From the NCBI GenBank assembly GCA_021160625.1, contig JAGHCE010000058.1, positions 1 to 7,372 of the forward strand: a stretch of DNA of 7,372 nt, written 5' to 3'. Shown one piece after another: positions 1 to 5,912 of this stretch; position 1 is the stretch's first letter, and the number at the start of each line of letters is the position of its first letter. Source of the DNA: Planctomycetota bacterium. Its GTDB lineage: Bacteria; Planctomycetota; DG-23; SLPQ01. The notes beneath the pieces are model-generated. The model was not told where the DNA came from and did no database searches. It saw only the letters and a program-made list of their open reading frames with translations. A program made the translations under genes and the position numbers.

Positions 1-653
1 AGACCGTCCAGCACATCAAGCTCGCCAACCAAACGATAACCGTCAAGGGCTACGCGGAAAAGATGATCACCTCCGATCTCGGCACGTGGTACGGGAGCTT
101 CTATACACGCGCCGACGACCTCACCGCCGCCTACGACAAGCTGGAGGCGGACGGCACCAAGGTTCTGGCGTGGCTGCGGCAGGCCGGCGTCAAGAAGGAT
201 GAGATGGAAGTCGGCTGTGTCGCGACGAAGGTGCTTTACGAGAAAACGGACAAGGGCCAGGACACCAATGCCGTCGAGGGATACCGTCTGAGCCGCTGGG
301 TGAAGGTCTCCTCGACCGACGTGGCGCTCATCTCGCGGCTGGCCAGGGAGTCGACGGGCCTCATCAAGGAGGGCGTCCGGTTTGGTTCATCAAGCCCCGA
401 CTACATCTACACAAAGATCGACGACCTGAAGATCGAGATGCTGGGGCTGGCGACAGCCGACGCGCGCCGCCGCGCCGAAACGTTGGCGGCGGAGTCCGGC
501 GCCAAGGTGGGCAAGCTCCGTTCGGCGCGCCAGGGCGTCTTCCAGATTACCGCCGCCTATTCCACCGAGGTCACAGGCTACGGCCGCTACGACACCTCCA
601 CCATCGACAAGACCATCAAGGCGGTCGTTACGGTTGACTACTCGATAGAGTGA
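1..653 (+). CDS. SIMPL domain (DUF541) protein, 5'-truncated
   Basis: This is the 3' part of a SIMPL/DUF541 (YggE/BP26-like) gene. The reading frame is open from base 3, and the 20 residues before the first ATG (base 63) already fit the family: they include QTITVKGYAEK, the first conserved beta strand of the domain. The ATG at 63 is therefore internal, and the true start with any signal peptide or membrane anchor lies left of the window. About 216 residues are visible. They run through the alternating alpha/beta pattern of the family to a C-terminal strand ending VDYSIE, so only some tens of residues should be missing. A segment near the end (LATADARRRAETLAAESGAKVG) is the usual helix leading to the strand with GKL. 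Family members are usually exported or membrane-anchored; E. coli YggE has been linked to lower oxidative stress, but the biochemical role is unknown. The gene converges on the flavoprotein gene with a 37-base gap. Confidence 0.9.
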   Translation, partial: TVQHIKLANQTITVKGYAEKMITSDLGTWYGSFYTRADDLTAAYDKLEADGTKVLAWLRQAGVKKDEMEVGCVATKVLYEKTDKGQDTNAVEGYRLSRWVKVSSTDVALISRLARESTGLIKEGVRFGSSSPDYIYTKIDDLKIEMLGLATADARRRAETLAAESGAKVGKLRSARQGVFQITAAYSTEVTGYGRYDTSTIDKTIKAVVTVDYSIE

Positions 654-690
654 CGCGGGCGGGCCGGACCACGCCGGGCGCCGGGCGCTG

Positions 691-1299
691 TTACGGCGTG
701 CCGGCGGCTGCGCCGAGCCGGTAGGCGGCCTCAAGCGTTTGGGGATGCTTCTCGATATCGCCTTTGGCGTCTACGCCGTCGATGCAGACGTCGCCTGCGA
801 ACTCCATATCCAGCGTGAGGTAGAAATACTTCATCACCTTCATGAGGCAGTCGAACGTGCCGGGCGACTTGAACGCACCGGCAGAAACCAGGTAGCCCCT
901 TCGCCCGACGCCGTCGGTCGCCTCGATGCGTTTCTTCAGCCTGTACTTGCGCATCCAGATACACTGGCAGCGGTCGACAAGGGCCTTGGCCTGCGCCGGG
1001 ACGCCCATAAAGTACACGGGGCAGGCCATAATAATCCTGTCCACGCTGAGAAACCTCTCGTAGAAAAACGGATAGTCGTCCTGGATGACGCACTCGCCGG
1101 TCTTTTCGCAACCGCGCTTTTCGAGACAGGGGCTCACCTGGAAGTCGTGCAGGATGACCTTTTCGACCTCGGCGCCGGCACAGAGGGCTCCGCTTACTGC
1201 GCGGTCAAGGAGGGCCTCGCTGTTGCCGCCACGCCGGGGGCTGGTGGATATTGCGAGGACTCTTACGCCTTCCAAGGGGGTACTCTCCTCAAGAGACAT
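691..1299 (-). CDS. Flavodoxin-fold FMN reductase / iron-sulfur-flavoprotein-like protein
   Basis: This is a predicted cytoplasmic flavoprotein of the NADPH-dependent FMN reductase / Isf-like group, 202 residues from the ATG at 1299. Residues 13-27 (VRVLAISTSPRRGGNS) form the first Rossmann strand and the FMN-phosphate loop. CPVYFMGVPAQAKALVDR (93-110) is the second flavin-contact loop of the family. The cysteine region reads C58-x5-C64-x5-C70 followed by VIQDD. Relatives that bind a 4Fe-4S cluster often have C-x2-C-x2-C-x5-C here; the second cysteine is K61, so a normal cluster is doubtful. The ATG has no clear Shine-Dalgarno sequence. A TTG at 1275 lies 9 nt after GAGGAG and would begin MEGVRVLAIS, closer to the usual family start (194 residues), so the true start is unsettled. 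It lies 30 bases downstream of the superoxide reductase gene and is probably co-transcribed, which makes it a candidate redox partner. The partner and substrate are inferred, not shown. Confidence 0.88.
   Translation of the reverse strand: MSLEESTPLEGVRVLAISTSPRRGGNSEALLDRAVSGALCAGAEVEKVILHDFQVSPCLEKRGCEKTGECVIQDDYPFFYERFLSVDRIIMACPVYFMGVPAQAKALVDRCQCIWMRKYRLKKRIEATDGVGRRGYLVSAGAFKSPGTFDCLMKVMKYFYLTLDMEFAGDVCIDGVDAKGDIEKHPQTLEAAYRLGAAAGTP
1273..1290 (-). promoter_or_regulatory. Internal Shine-Dalgarno and TTG, alternative flavoprotein start
   Basis: On the minus strand GAGGAG (1290-1285) is followed after 9 nt by TTG (1275-1273), in frame with the flavoprotein. The residues after it (EGVRVLAIS) start the protein where flavodoxin-fold relatives normally start. 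The upstream ATG at 1299 is preceded by a GC-rich stretch with no ribosome-binding sequence. This favours the TTG, though it does not prove it. Confidence 0.45.
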
Positions 1300-1329
1300 C
1301 AGCGACTATTTCGACGTCGGGGCCCGCCG

Positions 1330-1779
1330 CTACGGTGCGAAATTAAGCGGCGCCGACATACCCCACAGGTTATGCAGGTTGCACTCGGCCACCACGTCAA
1401 TGCGCTTGCCGGTCGCCAGGGTGAGGGTGAGCGTGACGTCCGGACGCTGCCAGACGGGCGCCAGCGTTACAAATGACACCATATCGGTATCGACAAAGAG
1501 GCGCATCCACGAGATGTGGTGGGCGATCGTCATAGGGTGGTCGGGCATAGAGAAGCTTATCTTGAAGGGCTCGGTAGGCTTTATCTCGTCAGGGACGTCG
1601 ATTCGGATGCAGTGCTCCTTTTCGACGGCGGTCATATTTTCCGTATCACCGATGCGGCGGATAGGGCGACCGTCAAGGTCGGAGATTTCGGTCGGCTTGC
1701 CGATGCCGCCGAGCTGGCCCAGGATCAGCGGGCTGCAGAGGGTGCCGAGAAGAACCTTGCGCCTGGGTATCTCTATCAT
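1330..1779 (-). CDS. Superoxide reductase, neelaredoxin type (desulfoferrodoxin iron-site domain), Tat-like N-terminus
   Basis: This protein should reduce superoxide to hydrogen peroxide at a mononuclear Fe(His4Cys) centre, without making oxygen. All five expected ligands are present in the right order and spacing: H56, H81 (in DHPM), H87 (in AHHI), C133 and H136 (in ECNLHNLW). The H56-H81, H81-H87 and C133-H136 gaps (25, 6, 3) match those I recall for Pyrococcus furiosus SOR (H16, H41, H47, C111, H114). There is no N-terminal rubredoxin-like Dx domain, so this is a one-iron enzyme of 149 residues. Residues 5-12 (PRRKVLLG) plus a hydrophobic run to about residue 26 look like a twin-arginine signal, but no AxA cleavage site is evident. 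The residues before H56 read E53-K54-E55, whereas characterised enzymes have E-K-H. The start is supported by GAGGAGGAGG at 1785-1794, 5 nt upstream of the ATG. It is the first gene of a likely two-gene operon with the flavoprotein. Confidence 0.9.
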   Translation of the reverse strand: MIEIPRRKVLLGTLCSPLILGQLGGIGKPTEISDLDGRPIRRIGDTENMTAVEKEHCIRIDVPDEIKPTEPFKISFSMPDHPMTIAHHISWMRLFVDTDMVSFVTLAPVWQRPDVTLTLTLATGKRIDVVAECNLHNLWGMSAPLNFAP

Positions 1780-1837
1780 AATGGCCTCCTCCTCAAGTCA
1801 GGTCCCAAGCACCGCGTGTCCCCGCACGGTTTTCCCT

Positions 1838-1868
1838 ATTATGCGGATTTCACCACAGGTGAAAGCAA
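1838..1868 (-). promoter_or_regulatory. Candidate promoter of the superoxide reductase operon
   Basis: On the minus strand CATAAT (1843-1838) is a 5/6 match to a -10 box. TTGCTT (1868-1863) is a poor -35 candidate at a long 19-nt spacing. Transcription would begin near 1831, leaving a leader of about 52 nt before the ATG at 1779. The weak -35 and long spacer suggest a regulated promoter; the dyad at 1848-1864 fills most of the spacer. Confidence 0.35.
1848..1864. promoter_or_regulatory. Perfect dyad, candidate operator for the superoxide reductase gene
   Basis: TTTCACC-ACA-GGTGAAA is a perfect 7-bp inverted repeat with a 3-nt centre (TTTCACC-TGT-GGTGAAA on the minus strand). It lies 4 nt upstream of the candidate -10 box, where a bound dimeric repressor would block RNA polymerase. 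It does not match the PerR, Rex or FNR consensus sites as I know them, so the regulator is unknown. It could instead act as an RNA hairpin if transcription reads in from upstream. Confidence 0.4.
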
Positions 1869-1885
1869 AAAAGCCGTGGGCCGGC
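1867..1885 (-). terminator. Candidate intrinsic terminator upstream of the superoxide reductase gene
   Basis: Minus strand: GCCG-GCCCA-CGGC followed directly by TTTTTT. The stem is only 4 bp but all G-C, and the T run is uninterrupted. It would end transcripts coming from the GH116 gene (stop at 2114) before they enter the superoxide reductase operon. The T run overlaps the proposed -35 box. Confidence 0.4.
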
Positions 1886-1913
1886 GAAGACCCGCACCAC
1901 ATCGTTGTATAGG

Positions 1914-1929
1914 GCGCGCTTTCGCGCAC
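1914..1929 (-). other. Small hairpin with a GAAA loop
   Basis: Minus strand GTGCGC-GAAA-GCGCGC can form a 6-bp stem (one T-G pair) closed by a GNRA-type tetraloop. It lies between repeat copy A and the candidate terminator, so it would be in RNA only if GH116 transcription extends this far. Role unknown. Confidence 0.35.
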
Positions 1930-1962
1930 GCGGAATAAATCTCAAGGGGCGAGGGGAGTCTG

Positions 1963-2028
1963 GCCCGCGGAAGGTCGGTAGACTTCCCGGCACAAGGTGC
2001 CGGCCGCTATAGCAAAAAGGGGGCGAAG
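1963..2028 (+). repeat. Structured intergenic repeat, copy A
   Basis: This is one of two related copies in the window. It opens with GCCCGCGGAAGGTC (1963-1976), 13/14 identical to copy B. The centre is a perfect 7-bp hairpin, CCGGCAC-AAG-GTGCCGG (1987-2003). The right flank, 2004-2028, ends CGAAG and matches copy B at 19 of 25 positions, including ATAGCA and AAGGGG. The stem sequence differs from copy B but is fully paired in both. The copy lies between the GH116 stop codon and the superoxide reductase promoter. A 65-codon minus-strand frame crosses it but has no family signal. Confidence 0.6.
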
Positions 2029-2034
2029 ATTCCT

Positions 2035-2076
2035 CACTGGCGGGCAAGCCATCAGTGCCACACAGTCTCCGTGTGG
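2035..2076 (-). terminator. Tandem hairpins after the GH116 gene, possible 3' end structure
   Basis: Two hairpins lie back to back 38 bases beyond the GH116 stop codon. Positions 2035-2057 can pair as CACTG/CAGTG, or with an inner TGGC/GCCA; positions 2058-2076 form CCACAC/GTGTGG with a 7-nt loop. No T run follows directly on the minus strand, so intrinsic termination here is uncertain. The pair may simply protect the mRNA 3' end. The rest of 2077-2113 shows nothing beyond a C run. Confidence 0.3.
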
Positions 2077-2113
2077 AGCGAGTTCGCCAGCCGCAGGAGG
2101 GCCCCCCCCTACG

Positions 2114-4798
2114 TTACCTGAGCGTGACTTCCAGGGTCGTGCCGTGTTTGAGCGTGACGGGTTTGTCGATGACTACTCTCAGCACGCGGCCGTTATCCTT
2201 TGGCGGAAGCGTCTTGCCCGTTTCGGTGCGAAAGACAGCCTGGGCCTTTTTGCCCGGAACCAGTTTGGCCTTCACTCTCACCCCGCCGAGTCTGACTGTG
2301 CATTTTGCGGGGAGCGGTTCGGCAAGCGCCACGTCGAGTTCGCCGACCTCGAGCGTTCCGTACTTCGCCTGGAGCGAAAATCGTTTGTCCCTTTTGGTGA
2401 AGTGCTGGGAGTAATTGCCCCAGCTGGACGCCACACTCCAGAACGAGCGGAACCTATCCGCGTGAATGCGCGGCGCGAAGCCGATGCGCTTCTCGGCGCC
2501 GTTGTACGAAAAGCCCGAAAGCGCCGTCAACACGGCGTAACTCGCCATCGACCGCGCATAGTGATGCCCGCACTCGAACTCGTCCCAGGGGTTTCGCCTG
2601 TCGCCGCGATGCCTCTCGCGCACCCCCCGAACGATCGCAAGGCCCTCGTCGAGGAGACCCTCATAGATCATGTGGCTTGCGACCTGGTACTCGATGCCGC
2701 ACCAGACCTCGTCGGCGTACATGAAGGGGTGCCCCGGGCGGGCGCCTCTGGGCCATGAGCCGATAAGAAGCCCCGCCTCGTCGCGCACGGCATAAACCCG
2801 CAGCGTGCAGGGGTGGTCGGAGAGGTCGGCCTTCCAGTTGTATTTGAAGACCGACTTGAGCGCCTTGCGGATGTTGTGCCTCTTGTAGAGGTTCCCGAGT
2901 CCGAGCATGGCGGCGTACCACTGGCCGAGGAGTTGGTCGCTGATGCAGCCCTTTCCGAACTGCTGGCGGGGCCATGGGAACTTCCCGTCGCGACCGGCGT
3001 TCTCGGCCAATTCTCTGTATCTTTGAGGCCAGGCTTTGTGCGCTTCAGGATAGACCTTTTGCTCGTAGTACTCGCCGTTGAAGAGCACACTGTCGGTCCA
3101 TTCGGAGCCCTTTGCGAAGAGCTTGCGGTAATCGTCGGCCGCTTTGATGTCGCCGACGACCTTCGCGATCTCCTCCGCCGCGCGAAGCGCCCCGAGGTAG
3201 AGGCTTCCCATCATCGTGTTCGGGCCGTAGAACTCGATGTCGTAGGTGTTGTGCTGCATGCCGTCCATGACGCCGTTACGCCCCGCGTCCCAGTATTTCC
3301 ATGCGAACTCGAGGGCCTTCTTGGCCTTGGGCCAGATTCCTTTTAGCCACTTGACGTCGCCCGAAATGAGATAGTCGCGCCAGACCTGGATCACGCCACC
3401 CATCTGTCCGTCGGCCGCGGGGTTAAAGTCGAAATCGGGCTTTGCCCCCAGCGGCAACGGCAGACGGAACTGGATGAAACCGTCCTCGCGCATCGCGTGG
3501 TTGTAGTCGGCCTCGCGCTGCGAACGCTGCAGGCGCGGGAAGAGGTACGCAAGCGCCTGCGCGTAGTTCCATACGTGCGTGCACGAGCCCTCGCAAGAGC
3601 CCGATGTGTTGCTGCAGCCCTCGAAGCCGTAGAACGTCCCGTCGGTAAGCTTGACGCAGGTGGGGGTCTTCAGAATCGAGATGTTTGCGCTCACCGAGTC
3701 GAGAACGTAAGCCGGCAGCGTCGAGGAGAAAAGTGCGTCGTGAAAAGCAGCCGTCTCGTCGTGCAGGCGTTTCATATTTTTGGCGACGTAGGACGCCACG
3801 TTCCAAGCGTTGCACCAGACGCCCGCGTACCAGTTCTTCCACGACGGCGGCGCGCACGCGCAGTCCTTGTTCCCCCAGTAGCGCTGGAAGTTGGGGAAAT
3901 GCCACGCGTATAGAAACGGCACCGTGACCGACTTGCACGCGGGTATGCGCACCGTGACCGCAAGTGTGCCGGTTATTGTCCGGCCCTTTGCCTTCGGCGG
4001 GAACGGCTCGTACGCCATGCCCCGCCAGAGCGCGTCGGTGTGGTCCTCAGGCCACGAGGGAAGAACCGATGGGCGGTGACCGATGGCGGCCAGGGCCACC
4101 GAACCCGAAAGCGGCGACGTTTCGTCGAGCCCCTCACAGGTCATGTAAAGCCCCGAAAGAGAGGAGGCCTTTCGCGCCGAGTTCACGCGGTCGCCGTGGT
4201 CTTTGTCCTTGCGAAACACCCCGTCGGTCATCCCGAAAGGCTCTACGCCCACGGGGTTTGACGTGGTGGCGAAGACCGTTGCCTCGACCGCGCGCGACGA
4301 CACGTTTTCGAGGCGATAGGAGAATATCGCGACGGGAATGCCGGAATCCTTTTCGTTAAGCGGGACAAAGGGGTTCCACGCCTCAAGCGCGACCTTCACG
4401 GGGACCTTCGGGTCCGACATCTCGACAAAGGCAAACGGAAACTCGCCGCGGAAGGAGACGTTCCTAAAATGCGGCATGCCCTCTCCGGTGAAGCGCGTTA
4501 TCGAGTGTCCCTCGCCGACGAACGAACCCTCAATCGGCCCCTGTAGGACGCGGGTGATGTCCTTCTTCCCCGAGCGGACCCGCACCGCGAAGAAGGAATT
4601 CCTGACGACGTTACCTTTTGCAGGGCGGTTCTGGATTTCGAAATCGCGCAGCTGCCCCCAACCACCGAGGCTTACCATCCCAGTGCCGATGCCGCCCAGG
4701 GGGAACGCTATCTCGTCGAGATTGCGGCCCGAGTAGGTTATCTGGGGCCCGAGGTCGTAAAGGTCACGCTGCGAATAGGGAATCCTGTCGCTGTCCAT
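2114..4798 (-). CDS. GH116 family glycoside hydrolase (GBA2-like, DUF608)
   Basis: This is a bacterial relative of the non-lysosomal glucosylceramidase GBA2; it should be a retaining beta-glycosidase. Family GH116 includes beta-glucosidases, beta-xylosidases and N-acetylglucosaminidases, so the exact substrate is open. The 894 residues show the GBA2 N-terminal beta-sandwich domain (about 28-330, opening AFPLGGIGTGMVSLGGWGQL), then the (alpha/alpha)6 catalytic domain (about 360-795), then a beta-rich tail of about 95 residues. The predicted nucleophile is E393 in GFEGCS, before the family motif CTHVWNYAQALAYLFP (406-421). The predicted acid/base is D520 in HNTYDIEFYG. These line up with human E527 and D677. 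DEFECGHHYARSMASY (739-754) is the conserved late motif; E740 and R749 have the spacing of the substrate-binding Glu/Arg pair in TxGH116. No signal peptide is seen, so it is probably cytoplasmic. The ATG has only a weak GGGTGG upstream. It is a single-gene unit with no transporter or other sugar gene next to it. Confidence 0.95.
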   Translation of the reverse strand: MDSDRIPYSQRDLYDLGPQITYSGRNLDEIAFPLGGIGTGMVSLGGWGQLRDFEIQNRPAKGNVVRNSFFAVRVRSGKKDITRVLQGPIEGSFVGEGHSITRFTGEGMPHFRNVSFRGEFPFAFVEMSDPKVPVKVALEAWNPFVPLNEKDSGIPVAIFSYRLENVSSRAVEATVFATTSNPVGVEPFGMTDGVFRKDKDHGDRVNSARKASSLSGLYMTCEGLDETSPLSGSVALAAIGHRPSVLPSWPEDHTDALWRGMAYEPFPPKAKGRTITGTLAVTVRIPACKSVTVPFLYAWHFPNFQRYWGNKDCACAPPSWKNWYAGVWCNAWNVASYVAKNMKRLHDETAAFHDALFSSTLPAYVLDSVSANISILKTPTCVKLTDGTFYGFEGCSNTSGSCEGSCTHVWNYAQALAYLFPRLQRSQREADYNHAMREDGFIQFRLPLPLGAKPDFDFNPAADGQMGGVIQVWRDYLISGDVKWLKGIWPKAKKALEFAWKYWDAGRNGVMDGMQHNTYDIEFYGPNTMMGSLYLGALRAAEEIAKVVGDIKAADDYRKLFAKGSEWTDSVLFNGEYYEQKVYPEAHKAWPQRYRELAENAGRDGKFPWPRQQFGKGCISDQLLGQWYAAMLGLGNLYKRHNIRKALKSVFKYNWKADLSDHPCTLRVYAVRDEAGLLIGSWPRGARPGHPFMYADEVWCGIEYQVASHMIYEGLLDEGLAIVRGVRERHRGDRRNPWDEFECGHHYARSMASYAVLTALSGFSYNGAEKRIGFAPRIHADRFRSFWSVASSWGNYSQHFTKRDKRFSLQAKYGTLEVGELDVALAEPLPAKCTVRLGGVRVKAKLVPGKKAQAVFRTETGKTLPPKDNGRVLRVVIDKPVTLKHGTTLEVTLR

Positions 4799-4840
4799 GT
4801 GCCACCCGTCTTTCTATAGGTTGGTTTTGAAGCGGATGGT

Positions 4841-4868
4841 AATATAAACTTCGCGACGAATCTGTCCA
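4841..4868 (-). promoter_or_regulatory. Candidate sigma70-type promoter of the GH116 gene
   Basis: Minus strand TGGACA (4868-4863, 5/6 to the -35 consensus), a 16-nt spacer, then TATATT (4846-4841, 5/6 to the -10 consensus). The start point would be near 4834, giving a leader of about 36 nt. This is the best promoter match in the window. Confidence 0.55.
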
Positions 4869-4917
4869 CAAGATTCCGGGCCATCCGAATAGCCTTCGTA
4901 GAGGCGCCGCTTGCCGC

Positions 4918-4984
4918 GCCCTCGGAAGGTCAAGTAATTGCCGCAGACAACGTCTGCGGGCCCCATAGCAGGAAGGGGTCGAAG
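4918..4984 (+). repeat. Structured intergenic repeat, copy B
   Basis: Second copy, in the same orientation as copy A. GCCCTCGGAAGGTC (4918-4931) is followed after 9 nt by a perfect 8-bp hairpin, CCGCAGAC-AAC-GTCTGCGG (4941-4959), then the right flank 4960-4984 with CATAGCA, AAGGGG and the end CGAAG. Four inner stem positions differ from copy A, yet all pairs are kept. The copy lies upstream of both divergent candidate promoters, so neither of their transcripts would include it. That fits a DNA element or an independent small RNA better than a leader riboswitch. Confidence 0.6.
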
Positions 4985-5011
4985 GCCCCCCCTGATAGGT
5001 CGATGCGTTTC

Positions 5012-5039
5012 TTGCACCGGTGCGGGCGGGGGCTATACT
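5012..5039 (+). promoter_or_regulatory. Candidate promoter of the DsbD-like gene, with palindrome
   Basis: TATACT (5034-5039) is a 5/6 -10 match. TTGCAC (5012-5017) is a weak -35 candidate at 16-nt spacing. The perfect palindrome GCACCGGTGC (5014-5023) overlaps the -35 box and could be an operator. The start point near 5046 would leave a leader of about 125 nt. That leader holds two small dyads, CGGTT-C-AACCG (5051-5061) and an imperfect stem at 5073-5094, and no other gene I can support. Confidence 0.35.
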
Positions 5040-5171
5040 CAGGACAAGTGCGGTTCAACCGGAAGGGAACTCGAGGTCCACGGGGACGGTCCTCGTTTGT
5101 GTGCGGGGCATAGGCGCTTCTGGTGAAAAGATGCTCTCTTTGGTAACGGTTCTGGTTGCAGGCGGAAAGAT

Positions 5172-5816
5172 ATGCATTGGGGAAAAGGCGGCGCTAAGCT
5201 CCATTCGATAGTGGCGGTGTTGATTTTGGCCGTCGGGATATGGATTGCGTTTTCCTTCCACACCGGCCCCGGGAGAACTCCGGCGCACCCGGAGCAACCC
5301 TCCACCGCCGAAGCCGCCCCGGATGCCGCCGCGCGCGCCGAGCCGCTGACGATCGATCTCTACTGCAACCGCCCGGAGGCCGCCCCCGGCGACACCGTGC
5401 GCGTCGCCGCCCGGATTACGATCGACCCCGGGTGGCACATAAACTCGAACAAGCCCCTCGATGATTACGCACCCGCCACCGAGATTACCCTGAAGGAAAC
5501 TGGAACGGCGCACTTAGAGAAAGTCACCTATCCCGCCGGCGGCCGGGTCGCATCGGCGGCCGGTAATGAAACGCTTTCGGTCTACGAGGGGACTCTCTGG
5601 GTTGAGGCCGTCGTCAGGGTCGACAAGGGCGCGCCGTCCGGGGAAACCACGCACGATTTCCAGGTCCGCTGGCAGGCCTGCAGCGGCGAGCAATGCCTAA
5701 TACCGCAGACGGCTCTCCTTTCGGTACCGCTGGCGGTGGACCCGGACGCCGAGAGCCGGCAAAAGCACCAGTCGCTTTTTGACAGCCTCGACGCCGACCG
5801 CAGCAAGAGGCAGTAG
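5172..5816 (+). CDS. Membrane-anchored DsbD N-terminal-domain protein (DsbC/DsbD_N type)
   Basis: This resembles the periplasmic alpha domain of the thiol:disulfide interchange protein DsbD (Pfam 'disulphide bond corrector' family), which passes electrons to periplasmic thiol proteins. Residues 12-29 form one hydrophobic segment after a short basic N-terminus, probably an uncleaved anchor or signal sequence. A flexible Ala/Pro-rich linker (about 31-57) leads into the domain at 58-190. Family marks are DPGWHINSNKPLDD (85-98), the VYEGTLWVEAVV strand (138-149) and RWQACSGEQCLIP (166-178). C170 and C175 match the redox pair of E. coli nDsbD (C103/C109) but are one residue closer together. At 214 residues it lacks the eight-helix membrane domain and the thioredoxin domain of full DsbD. 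The ATG has AGGCGG 6 nt upstream, and an in-frame stop at 5124-5126 rules out a much longer start. Its electron donor is not in the window. Confidence 0.85.
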   Translation: MHWGKGGAKLHSIVAVLILAVGIWIAFSFHTGPGRTPAHPEQPSTAEAAPDAAARAEPLTIDLYCNRPEAAPGDTVRVAARITIDPGWHINSNKPLDDYAPATEITLKETGTAHLEKVTYPAGGRVASAAGNETLSVYEGTLWVEAVVRVDKGAPSGETTHDFQVRWQACSGEQCLIPQTALLSVPLAVDPDAESRQKHQSLFDSLDADRSKRQ

Positions 5817-5912
5817 GAACGAGTTTCCAGACAGAGTCTAAACGGTGCACACCCGTGGGAAGCGTTTCCTGCTTCAGATTTCTTCTGTGACCGGTGAAGT
5901 TATCGTCAACGA

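Noticed and set aside
63..65. ATG as the start of the SIMPL-domain gene
   Set aside because: The frame stays open to the left edge, and the residues before this ATG belong to the conserved first strand of the domain.
654..690. Terminator between the SIMPL and flavoprotein genes
   Set aside because: The 37-base gap is very GC-rich, but I see no clean hairpin followed by a T run on either strand.
739..1476. Plus-strand 245-codon frame opposite the flavoprotein and superoxide reductase genes
   Set aside because: It lies antisense to two genes with clear motifs, and its own peptide shows no family. Long antisense frames are expected in GC-rich DNA.
1720..1779. Lipoprotein signal in the superoxide reductase (C15 in LLGTLCSP)
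   Set aside because: The residues before the cysteine (G-T-L-C) do not fit a lipobox, which needs a small residue at -1. The twin-arginine reading fits better.
1850..2047. Minus-strand 65-codon open frame, with a similar 67-codon frame at 4814-5017 sharing a TFRG segment
   Set aside because: The shared peptide is explained by the shared repeat DNA (GACCTTCCG on the minus strand). Outside the repeat the peptides do not match, and neither frame has a ribosome-binding site or a family signal.
1997..2758. Plus-strand 253-codon frame over the GH116 3' end, and similar long frames across 2668-4359
   Set aside because: All overlap the well-supported GH116 gene in other frames, are rich in Arg, Pro and Ala, and contain no recognisable motif.
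1963..4984. Insertion sequence or CRISPR array formed by the two repeats
   Set aside because: There is no transposase between or beside the copies, no target-site duplication is visible, and there are only two copies nearly 3 kb apart.
4918..4984. Riboswitch in the GH116 leader
   Set aside because: The likely GH116 start point (near 4834) is downstream of this element, so the element would not be in the mRNA unless another promoter is used.
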